A program made the translations under genes and the position numbers. The notes below the pieces were generated by a model. It did not search any database, was not told the DNA's origin, and was given only the letters and a program-made list of their open reading frames with translations. Positions 45,929-53,186 of a stretch of 64,000 nt of DNA are shown piece after piece; within the stretch, counting starts at the first letter, position 1, and the number at the start of each line of letters is the position of its first letter. Origin of the DNA: Burkholderiales bacterium C2 (GTDB lineage Bacteria > Pseudomonadota > Gammaproteobacteria > Burkholderiales > Burkholderiaceae_C); assembly GCA_005503085.1 (NCBI GenBank), contig SCOI01000022.1, forward strand, positions 1 through 64,000, written 5' to 3'.

Positions 45929-46582
45929 ATGCCCATCACCGCCACCCCTACGCCCGGCGCCAAGCTGCTGAACCCCACCGACCACGCGCTGATCCTGATC
46001 GACTTCCAGTCGCAGATGGCCTTCGCGACCAAGTCCATCGACGCGATCGCGCTGCGCAACAACGCCGCCCTGATCTCGCACGCCGCCGCCGGCTTCAAGG
46101 TGCCCACCATCCTGACCACGGTGGCCGAGAAGAGCTTCTCGGGCCCGATGTTCGACGAGATCACCGCCGCCTTCCCGGGCCAGGCTCTGCTGGACCGCAC
46201 CTCGATGAACACCTGGGAGGACGCCGCCGTCATCAAGCAGGTCAATGCGATCGGCAAGAGCCGCCTGGTGTTTGCCGGCCTGTGGACCTCGGTCTGCATC
46301 GTCGGGCCCACGCTGTCGGCGCTGGACCAGGGTTACGAGGTCTATGTGATCACCGATGCCTGCGGCGACGTCTCGGACGAGGCGCACGAGCGCGCGGTCG
46401 AGCGCATGGTGCAGGCCGGCGTGCGCCCGATGACCGCACTGCAATACATGCTGGAGCTGCAGCGCGACTGGGCCCGCAGCGAGACCTATGAGCTGACGAC
46501 GGGTATCGCCAAGAAGTTCGGCGGTGCCTATGGCCTGGGCATCATCTATGCCAAGTCCATGTTCGGCGCGCACGAAGGCTGA
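45929..46582 (+). CDS. Isochorismatase-like cysteine hydrolase (YcaC-like)
   Basis: 217 aa. Rossmann-like hydrolase. Catalytic Asp D25 in LILIDFQSQMAF, Lys K110 and Cys C123 in GLWTSVCIVG. The AEKSFSGPMFDEIT segment is typical of the YcaC group. The true reaction of this group is poorly defined. GAAAGGACC lies before the ATG. It sits between the hydrolase and XapX genes. Confidence 0.9.
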   Translation: MPITATPTPGAKLLNPTDHALILIDFQSQMAFATKSIDAIALRNNAALISHAAAGFKVPTILTTVAEKSFSGPMFDEITAAFPGQALLDRTSMNTWEDAAVIKQVNAIGKSRLVFAGLWTSVCIVGPTLSALDQGYEVYVITDACGDVSDEAHERAVERMVQAGVRPMTALQYMLELQRDWARSETYELTTGIAKKFGGAYGLGIIYAKSMFGAHEG

Positions 46583-46592
46583 TCTGAAGGAC

Positions 46593-46871
46593 ATGCCCAT
46601 GAAGCCTTACCTCTTGTCCCTGGCCATCGGCCTGCTGGTCGGCGTGATCTACGCGCTGTTCAATGTGCGCTCGCCGGCGCCGCCGGTGATCGCGCTGGTG
46701 GGGCTTCTGGGCATTCTGGTCGGCGAGCAACTGCCGCCGCTGGTGAAGAAGTTGATGCAGACCGAGGCCGCGCCGGTCTCCTGGCTGCATCATCAGGTCA
46801 AGCCGCATATGTTCGGCGAGCTGCCCAAGTGCGCCGAGAAGTCCGCCGTCCAGGAGTCCAGGCATGTCTGA
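46593..46871 (+). CDS. XapX-domain (DUF1427) small membrane protein
   Basis: 92 aa. XapX domain: YLLSLAIGLLVGVIYALFNVRSPAPPVIALVGLLGILVGEQ, two membrane segments separated by the conserved VRSPAPP. The C-terminal tail (HHQVKPHMFGELPKC) is soluble. The role of XapX proteins is not established. The start may be ATG 46593 or 46599. It overlaps the amidohydrolase by 8 bp, so translation is coupled. Confidence 0.88.
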   Translation: MPMKPYLLSLAIGLLVGVIYALFNVRSPAPPVIALVGLLGILVGEQLPPLVKKLMQTEAAPVSWLHHQVKPHMFGELPKCAEKSAVQESRHV

Positions 46872-48741
46872 AACCGCCGATCTGATCCTGCATCGCGGCC
46901 AGTTCACGACGCTGAACCGGGCCCAGCCCACGGCCTCGGCGGTGGCCATCAAGGGCGGCCGCTTCCTGCGCGTCGGCGATGAGCGGGCCGTGATGGCCCT
47001 GGCCGGGCCGATGACCAAGATCATCGATGTGGGCGGCCGCCGCGTGCTGCCGGGCCTGATCGACAACCATATCCACATCATCCGCGGCGGCCTGAACTTC
47101 AATCTGGAACTGCGCTGGGACGGCGTGAAGAGCCTGGCCGATGCGATGGCCATGCTCAAGCGCCAGGTCGACATCACGCCGGCGCCGCAATGGGTGCGCG
47201 TGGTCGGCGGCTTCACCGAGCACCAGTTCGCCGAGAAGCGCCTGCCGACCCTGGAGGAGCTGAACGCGGTGGCGCCCGACACCCCGGTCTTCATCCTGCA
47301 TCTCTACGACCGCGCGCTGCTCAACGGCGCCGCGCTGCGCGCCGTCGGCTACACCCGCGACACGCCCGAGCCACCCGGCGGGCAGATCCTGCGCGACAGC
47401 GCCGGCAACCCGACCGGCCTGCTGCTGGCCAAGCCGAATGCGTCCATCCTCTACGCCACGCTGGCCAAGGGGCCGAAGCTGCCCGTCGAATACCAGCTGA
47501 ACTCGACCCGCCACTTCATGCGCGAGCTCAACCGCCTGGGCGTGACCGGCGCCATCGATGCCGGCGGCGGCTTCCAGAACTATCCCGACGACTACCAGGT
47601 GATCCAGCAGCTGGCCGATGCCGGCCAGCTCACCATTCGCCTGGCCTACAACCTGTTCACGCAAAAGCCCAAGCAGGAAAAAGCCGACTTCCTGAACTGG
47701 ACCGCCAGCTCCAGCTACAAGCAGGGCGACGACTACTTCCGCCACAACGGTGCCGGCGAGATGCTGGTGTTCTCGGCCGCCGACTTCGAGGACTTCCGCC
47801 AGCCGCGTCCGGAGATGGGGCCGGAGATGGAGGACGACCTCGACGGCGTGGTGCGCATCCTGGCGCAGAACCGCTGGCCCTGGCGCATGCATGCGACCTA
47901 TGACGAGACCATCAGCCGCGCGCTCGATGTGTTCGAGCGGGTCAATCGGGACGTGCCGCTGGCCGGGCTGAACTGGTTCTTCGACCATGCCGAGACGATC
48001 TCCGAACGCTCGATGGACCGCATCGCGGCGCTGGGCGGCGGCGTCGCGGTGCAGCACCGCATGGCCTACCAGGGCGAGTACTTCGTCGAGCGCTACGGCT
48101 CCGCCGCGGCCGAGGCCACGCCGCCGGTGGCCAAGATGCTGAGCAAAGGCATGAAGGTCTCGGCCGGCACCGACGCGACCCGCGTCGCTTCCTACAACCC
48201 CTGGGTCTCGCTGGCCTGGCTGATCACCGGCAAGACCGTCGGCGGCCTGCAGCTGACGCCGCAGCGCAACTGCCTGGATCGCGAACAGGCGCTGCGGATG
48301 TGGACCGAGAACGTCTGCTGGTTCTCCAACGAGGAGGGCAAGAAGGGCCGCATCGAGGAGGGCATGCTGGCCGACCTGCTGGTACCGGACCGCGACTTCT
48401 TCGCCTGCGCCGAGAGCGAGATCATCGACACCACCGCGCTGCTGACCGTGGTCGGCGGCAAGGTGGTCTATGGCGCCGGCCCCTTCGCCTCGGATGACGA
48501 GGCCACGCTGCCGCCGGCCATGCCGGACTGGTCGCCGGTGCGCAGCTTCAAGGGCTATGGCGCCTGGGGCGAGCAGGAGGGCAAGCCACTGCAAGCGGTC
48601 ATGCAAGAGCAGGCCTGTGCCTGCGCCACCGCCTGCCAGGTGCACGGCCACCAGCATGCCAAGTCCTGGGCCAGCAATGCGCCGGTGTCCGATTTCAAGA
48701 GTTTCTGGGGTGCGCTGGGTTGCGCCTGCTGGGCGGTGTGA
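46864..48741 (+). CDS. YtcJ-like amidohydrolase with a Cys/His-rich C-terminal tail
   Basis: 625 aa. Metal-dependent hydrolase. HxH at H69/H71 (GLIDNHIHIIRGG), HATYDET and FDHAETIS, then an Asp region in VSAGTDATRVASYNP; the urease-like beta domain flanks the barrel. After the usual end, a tail holds C585, C587, C591, H594, H596, H598 and, at the very end, C620/C622. This tail is not part of the family core and looks metal-binding (inference). It lies centrally in a six-gene operon. Confidence 0.88.
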   Translation: MSETADLILHRGQFTTLNRAQPTASAVAIKGGRFLRVGDERAVMALAGPMTKIIDVGGRRVLPGLIDNHIHIIRGGLNFNLELRWDGVKSLADAMAMLKRQVDITPAPQWVRVVGGFTEHQFAEKRLPTLEELNAVAPDTPVFILHLYDRALLNGAALRAVGYTRDTPEPPGGQILRDSAGNPTGLLLAKPNASILYATLAKGPKLPVEYQLNSTRHFMRELNRLGVTGAIDAGGGFQNYPDDYQVIQQLADAGQLTIRLAYNLFTQKPKQEKADFLNWTASSSYKQGDDYFRHNGAGEMLVFSAADFEDFRQPRPEMGPEMEDDLDGVVRILAQNRWPWRMHATYDETISRALDVFERVNRDVPLAGLNWFFDHAETISERSMDRIAALGGGVAVQHRMAYQGEYFVERYGSAAAEATPPVAKMLSKGMKVSAGTDATRVASYNPWVSLAWLITGKTVGGLQLTPQRNCLDREQALRMWTENVCWFSNEEGKKGRIEEGMLADLLVPDRDFFACAESEIIDTTALLTVVGGKVVYGAGPFASDDEATLPPAMPDWSPVRSFKGYGAWGEQEGKPLQAVMQEQACACATACQVHGHQHAKSWASNAPVSDFKSFWGALGCACWAV

Positions 48742-48743
48742 AC

Positions 48744-49136
48744 ATGGCAATCAGGATGAATGCGGGCCTGCGCTGGCTGTGCCTGCTGCTGCTATGCGCT
48801 GCCTATCTGCAGGGCGGTCTGGTCAAGCTCTTCGACTTCCCCGGTGCCGTCGGCGAGATGAGGCACTTCGGCCTGCAGCCGGCGCCGCTGTTTGCGGTGG
48901 CGGTGATCGTGCTGGAGCTGGGCGCCGCCGCGCTGATCCTGACGGGCCGGCTGCGCTGGCTCGGCGCGTTGGCGCTGGCGGTCTTCACCGCTGCGGCCAC
49001 CTTCATGGCCAACCGCTACTGGGAAGCGACCGGTCATGAACGCTTCATGCTGATGAATGCCTTCTTCGAGCATTGGGGACTGGTCGGCGGCCTCCTGCTG
49101 GTGGCCTGGCATGACTGGCAGGACCGCCATGGCTGA
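48744..49136 (+). CDS. DoxX-family membrane protein
   Basis: 130 aa with four hydrophobic segments (RWLCLLLLCAAYLQGGLVKL; FAVAVIVLELGAAALILTG; LGALALAVFTAAATFMANRYW; WGLVGGLLLVAWHDW). DoxX-type GGLVKLFDFPGAVGEMRHFGLQP is clear. Roles in the family are mostly unproven. It starts right after the amidohydrolase stop and overlaps the MFS gene by 8 bp. Confidence 0.88.
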   Translation: MAIRMNAGLRWLCLLLLCAAYLQGGLVKLFDFPGAVGEMRHFGLQPAPLFAVAVIVLELGAAALILTGRLRWLGALALAVFTAAATFMANRYWEATGHERFMLMNAFFEHWGLVGGLLLVAWHDWQDRHG

Positions 49137-50718
49137 AGCGAGCAAGGTCCCATCGTCCTCTGGCAGCTTCGCACCGCTGCGCCAGCCGGTGTTCGCCGTG
49201 CTGTGGGCGGCCACGGTGCTGGGCAATATCGGCAGCTTCATGCGCGATGTCGCCAGCGCCTGGCTGATCACCGATTTGTCGGCCAGCCCGACCGCCGTCG
49301 CGCTGATACAGACCGCCGCGACCTTGCCGGTCTTTCTGCTGGCGATACCTGCCGGCGTGCTGTCCGACATTCTCGATCGGCGCCGCTTCCTGATCGGCGT
49401 GCAAGTGCTGCTGGGCGCCGTCAGCGCGACCTTGCTGACCCTGTCCTGGCTGGGCCTGCAGTCGGTGGGCTCGCTGATCGCCTTGACCTTTGTCGGCGGC
49501 ATCGGCGCGGCGCTGATGGGGCCGACCTGGCAGTCCATCGTGCCCGAGCTGGTGCCGCGTTCAGACCTGAGGAATGCGGTGGCGTTGAACTCGCTGGGCG
49601 TCAATATCGCCCGCGCCATCGGCCCGGCGGCCGGCGGCCTGATCCTGGCCAGCTTCGGCGCGGCGCTGACCTACGGCGTCGATGTGCTGAGCTATGTCTT
49701 CGTGATCGCCGCGCTGCTGTGGTGGCGCCGGCCGGCACCGAGCGAGAGCGCGCTGTCAGAAGTTTTTCTTGGTGCCTTCCGCGCCGGCCTGCGCTACACC
49801 CGCGCCAGCCCCGAGCTGCATACGGTGCTGCTGCGTGCGGCGGTGTTCTTCCTGTTCGCTAGCGCCGTCTGGGCCTTGCTGCCACTGGTGGCGCGGCAGA
49901 TGCTGGGCGGCACGGCCGGCTTCTACGGCCTGATGCTGGGCGCGGTCGGCGCCGGCGCCATCCTCGGCGCGGTGCTGATGCCGCGCCTGCGCCAGCGCCT
50001 CGATGTCGACGGCCTGCTGCTGCTGGCCTCGCTGCTGGCGGCCGCCGTGATGGCGGCCCTGGTGGCCGCGCCGCCGCGCTGGGCCGCCGTCGTGCTGATG
50101 CTGCTGCTCGGCCTGGGCTGGATCATCGCGCTGACCACGCTCAACGGTGTGGCCCAGGCCATCCTGCCGAACTGGGTGCGGGGCCGCGGCCTGGCGGTCT
50201 ATCTGACCGTGTTCAACGGCGCGATGGCGGCCGGCAGCCTGGGCTGGGGCTTGATCGCTCAGCAGATTGGCGTGCCGGCCACCTTGGCCGCTGGCGCCGC
50301 AGGCCTGACCGTGGTCGCGCTGATCTTCCACCGGCTCAAGCTGCCCGCCGGCGAGGCCGATCTGCAGCCCGCCAATCATTGGCCCGAGCCGCTGCTGGCC
50401 GAGCCGGTCGCTGATGATCGCGGGCCGGTAATGATTCAGATCGAGTACCGCGTTCGCCGCGAAGACCGCGAGGCCTTCCTGCTCGCGCTCAAGCGCCTGG
50501 CCATCGAGCGCCGACGCGACGGTGCCTATGCCTGGGGCATCACCGAGCACACGGCCGAGCCGGAGCGGCTGATGGAGTGGTTTCTGGTCGAGTCCTGGGC
50601 CGAGCATCTGCGCCAGCACCAGCGCGTCTCGCAGGCCGATGCCGATCTGCAGGGCGAGGCGCTGAAGTTCCATATCGGCCCGGAGCGGCCAGCCGTGCAT
50701 CACTTCCTGGCGCTGTGA
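49129..50718 (+). CDS. MFS (EntS/MFS_3-type) transporter fused to an antibiotic-monooxygenase-like domain
   Basis: 529 aa. Residues 1-405 form an MFS_3 exporter (ATVLGNIGSFMRDVASAWLITDL, WQSIVPELVPRSDLRNAVALNSLG, typical of this class). Residues from about 430 to the end form a soluble ferredoxin-like fold (IQIEYRVRREDREAFLLALKRLA; RLMEWFLVESWAEHLRQHQRVS) of the ABM/dimeric alpha-beta type. An exporter carrying such a domain suggests binding or modifying the transported compound (inference). Operon end. Confidence 0.9.
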   Translation: MAEASKVPSSSGSFAPLRQPVFAVLWAATVLGNIGSFMRDVASAWLITDLSASPTAVALIQTAATLPVFLLAIPAGVLSDILDRRRFLIGVQVLLGAVSATLLTLSWLGLQSVGSLIALTFVGGIGAALMGPTWQSIVPELVPRSDLRNAVALNSLGVNIARAIGPAAGGLILASFGAALTYGVDVLSYVFVIAALLWWRRPAPSESALSEVFLGAFRAGLRYTRASPELHTVLLRAAVFFLFASAVWALLPLVARQMLGGTAGFYGLMLGAVGAGAILGAVLMPRLRQRLDVDGLLLLASLLAAAVMAALVAAPPRWAAVVLMLLLGLGWIIALTTLNGVAQAILPNWVRGRGLAVYLTVFNGAMAAGSLGWGLIAQQIGVPATLAAGAAGLTVVALIFHRLKLPAGEADLQPANHWPEPLLAEPVADDRGPVMIQIEYRVRREDREAFLLALKRLAIERRRDGAYAWGITEHTAEPERLMEWFLVESWAEHLRQHQRVSQADADLQGEALKFHIGPERPAVHHFLAL

Positions 50719-50812
50719 GCCGGACGGCGGATCCCGCATCGAATGGAGGACGGGTTTGCGTCGCGCTCCCCGACGAGGCAGGATTCCGGCATCGCCGCCA
50801 CAGGAGCCGACC

Positions 50813-51628
50813 ATGCCGGAATCCGACAAGCCCGCCACGCCCAGCCTGGACGAGCGGCTCAAGTCCCTGGGTCTGGTGCTGGGTCTGATCTCGACCGGCC
50901 TGGGCGTCTTCGTCGCGGTAAAGACGAATTTCATCGCGACGGTGACCAGCGAGATCGACACCCAGGTCAAGGAGGCCAGGAACCGCTCGACCCTGCTGGA
51001 GGCGGAGCTGCGCCAGCTGGAGTTGAAGAACAAGGCTTTCGAGAACTCGGTGCGGCTGGTGGCCGAGTGGCAGGTGCTGACCGCCAACGACTTTGCCCGT
51101 GGCATGGACGACGGCCTGCTGAACCTGGTCTGGCTGGACGATCAGCAGGAGCAGCAGATGCGCGACGCCGCCAAGGCCTGGAAGGCCCACTATCACCTGA
51201 TGAGCCGGGCGGCCGATCAGAGTCTGCTGCTGCGCCAGGTCGTCTGCCTGCGCCTGATGAATGTCGGCAACACCCCGGCCACCGAGCTGCGCTTGCTGGC
51301 CCATCAGCGCGATTTCGATGCGCAGCGCGGCGGCCAGGGCGGGCTCTACAGCGCGATGACGGCCAGCTTCCAGGGTGAGCCCAAACCCCATGGCCTGGGT
51401 CAGCTGATGGAGCCGGCGCAGCAGTCGCAGCGCCTGAGCAACGAGATCCTGATCCCCGTGGCCCATGTGGTGGGAAGCCAGCGCTATGTCGGTCGGCTGA
51501 TCCTGCCGGTGCGCCTGCTCTGGAAGGATCCGCGTCAGCAGCGCGAAGGCCAGATGGAGATACGGATCGATGATCCGCGGCTGGCCAACAAGCTCAGGAG
51601 CGGGGACCTGGGCCAGACCTCGAAATGA
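50813..51628 (+). CDS. Hypothetical membrane-anchored protein with coiled coil
   Basis: 271 aa, not recognised. After an acidic start (MPESDKPATPSLDERLKS) one membrane segment (LGLVLGLISTGLGVFVAV) is followed by a coiled coil (SEIDTQVKEARNRSTLLEAELRQLELKNKAFENS). Beyond it lies a beta-rich domain. No enzyme motif is visible. It stands alone, convergent to the aldehyde dehydrogenase (16 bp between stops). Confidence 0.6.
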   Translation: MPESDKPATPSLDERLKSLGLVLGLISTGLGVFVAVKTNFIATVTSEIDTQVKEARNRSTLLEAELRQLELKNKAFENSVRLVAEWQVLTANDFARGMDDGLLNLVWLDDQQEQQMRDAAKAWKAHYHLMSRAADQSLLLRQVVCLRLMNVGNTPATELRLLAHQRDFDAQRGGQGGLYSAMTASFQGEPKPHGLGQLMEPAQQSQRLSNEILIPVAHVVGSQRYVGRLILPVRLLWKDPRQQREGQMEIRIDDPRLANKLRSGDLGQTSK

Positions 51629-51643
51629 GGGCGCCGCCGCTGT

Positions 51644-53146
51644 TCAACCGGCGTTGATACGCAGCCAGGTCGTCTTCAGCTCGGTGTACTTGTCAAAGGC
51701 GTGCAGCGACTTGTCGCGGCCATTGCCGCTTTGCTTGTAGCCGCCGAAGGGCACGGTGATGTCGTCTTCGTCGTACTGGTTGACATGCACGGTGCCGGCC
51801 TTCAGCGCGCGGGCGACGCGGTGGGCGCGGTCGATGTGCGAGCTCCAGACGCTGGCCTGCAGGCCGTAGGCGCTGGCATTGGCCTGGGCCACGGCATCGG
51901 CCTCGTCCTTGAAGCGCAGCACGCTCATCACCGGGCCGAAGATCTCCTCGCGGGCGATCTTCATCTCATTGGTGGCGCCGTCGAACACGGTGGGTTCGAC
52001 ATAGAAGCCGCCGCTGTCGCTGCGCGCCTGGCGGCCGCCGACGATGGCGCGGGCTCCTTCCGATGTGCCGGACTCGATATAGCCCAGCACGGTCTTCAGC
52101 TGTGTTTCGTCGACGATGGCGCCCATCACGGTGCCGGCGTCCAGCGGGTCGCCGGGCTGGTATCTGGGCGCTTGCGCCGCGACCAGCTCGACAAACTGAT
52201 CGGCGATGCTCTCGTGCACCAACACGCGCGAGGGCGCATTGCAGCTCTCGCCCTGGTTGAAGAACATCGCGCCGGCCACGGTCTTGGCGGCGCGGGTGAT
52301 GTCGTCGAAATCGGGGAAGACGATGAAGGCCGACTTGCCGCCCAGCTCGTTGTAGACCCGCTTCAGGTTCGAGCGGCCGGCGTACTCCAGCATCTTGCGG
52401 CCGACCCGGGTCGAGCCGGTGAAGCCCACCGCGTCGACCTCCATATGCAGGGCCAGCGCCTCGCCGGCCTCATGGCCGTAGCCGGGCACGACGTTGAGCA
52501 CCCCCTCGGGCAGGCCGGCGGCCAGCGCGAGCTCGGCCAGGCGCAGCGCGGTCAGCGGCGACTTTTCGCTGGGCTTGAGCACCACCGAATTGCCGGCCGC
52601 CAAGGCCGGCCCCAGCTTCCAGGCCGCCATGATCATCGGGTAGTTCCAGGGCACGATGGCGCCGATCACGCCCATGGCCTCGCGCTGTATCAGCGCCAGC
52701 GCGTTGGGCCCGGTCGGCGCGATCTCGTCATAGACCTTGTCGATGGCCTCGGCATACCAGGCGATGCAGCGCGCGGCGGCCGGCACATCGACCGTCAGGG
52801 CGTACTGGATCGGTTTGCCCATGTCCAGCGTCTCCAGCAGGGCCAGCTCGTCGCGGGCCGCCAGGATCGCATCGGCGAAACGCAAGAGCACCTTTTTGCG
52901 CGCGGCCGGCGGCCGGGCGGACCAGCGGCCATCATCGAAGGCGGCGCGGGCGCTGGCGACGGCGGCGGCTATATCGGCCGCCTGGCCGCGCGCGATGGCG
53001 CCCAGCAACCGGCCGTCGATCGGCGAATGCTTGGCGAAGGTCTCGCCGCTGGCGCTGGCGACGCGCTGGCCGGCGATGAAGGCGCGGCCGTCGGCCTGCA
53101 GGCTGGCGGCACGGGCGTGCCAGTCGGTGCGGGAAGTCTGAGTCAT
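51644..53146 (-). CDS. Aldehyde dehydrogenase (PuuC/gamma-glutamyl-aminobutyraldehyde type)
   Basis: 500 aa. NAD(P)-dependent oxidation of an aldehyde to an acid. Catalytic C302 in FFNQGESCNAPSR and Glu E267 in YNELGGKSAF; the cofactor loop is GFTGSTRVG and WNYPMIM is the N-terminal substrate signature. The length and the KPSEKSPLTALRLAELA stretch fit the AldH/PuuC group. Its location at the end of a putrescine operon supports oxidation of 4-aminobutyraldehyde or its glutamyl conjugate. It lies 40 bp downstream of the STAND gene, i.e. after an inserted cassette. Confidence 0.92.
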   Translation of the reverse strand: MTQTSRTDWHARAASLQADGRAFIAGQRVASASGETFAKHSPIDGRLLGAIARGQAADIAAAVASARAAFDDGRWSARPPAARKKVLLRFADAILAARDELALLETLDMGKPIQYALTVDVPAAARCIAWYAEAIDKVYDEIAPTGPNALALIQREAMGVIGAIVPWNYPMIMAAWKLGPALAAGNSVVLKPSEKSPLTALRLAELALAAGLPEGVLNVVPGYGHEAGEALALHMEVDAVGFTGSTRVGRKMLEYAGRSNLKRVYNELGGKSAFIVFPDFDDITRAAKTVAGAMFFNQGESCNAPSRVLVHESIADQFVELVAAQAPRYQPGDPLDAGTVMGAIVDETQLKTVLGYIESGTSEGARAIVGGRQARSDSGGFYVEPTVFDGATNEMKIAREEIFGPVMSVLRFKDEADAVAQANASAYGLQASVWSSHIDRAHRVARALKAGTVHVNQYDEDDITVPFGGYKQSGNGRDKSLHAFDKYTELKTTWLRINAG

Positions 53147-53186
53147 GGTGTTGAGCCTGGGGCTGTGCGACAGCCGACATCATGGC

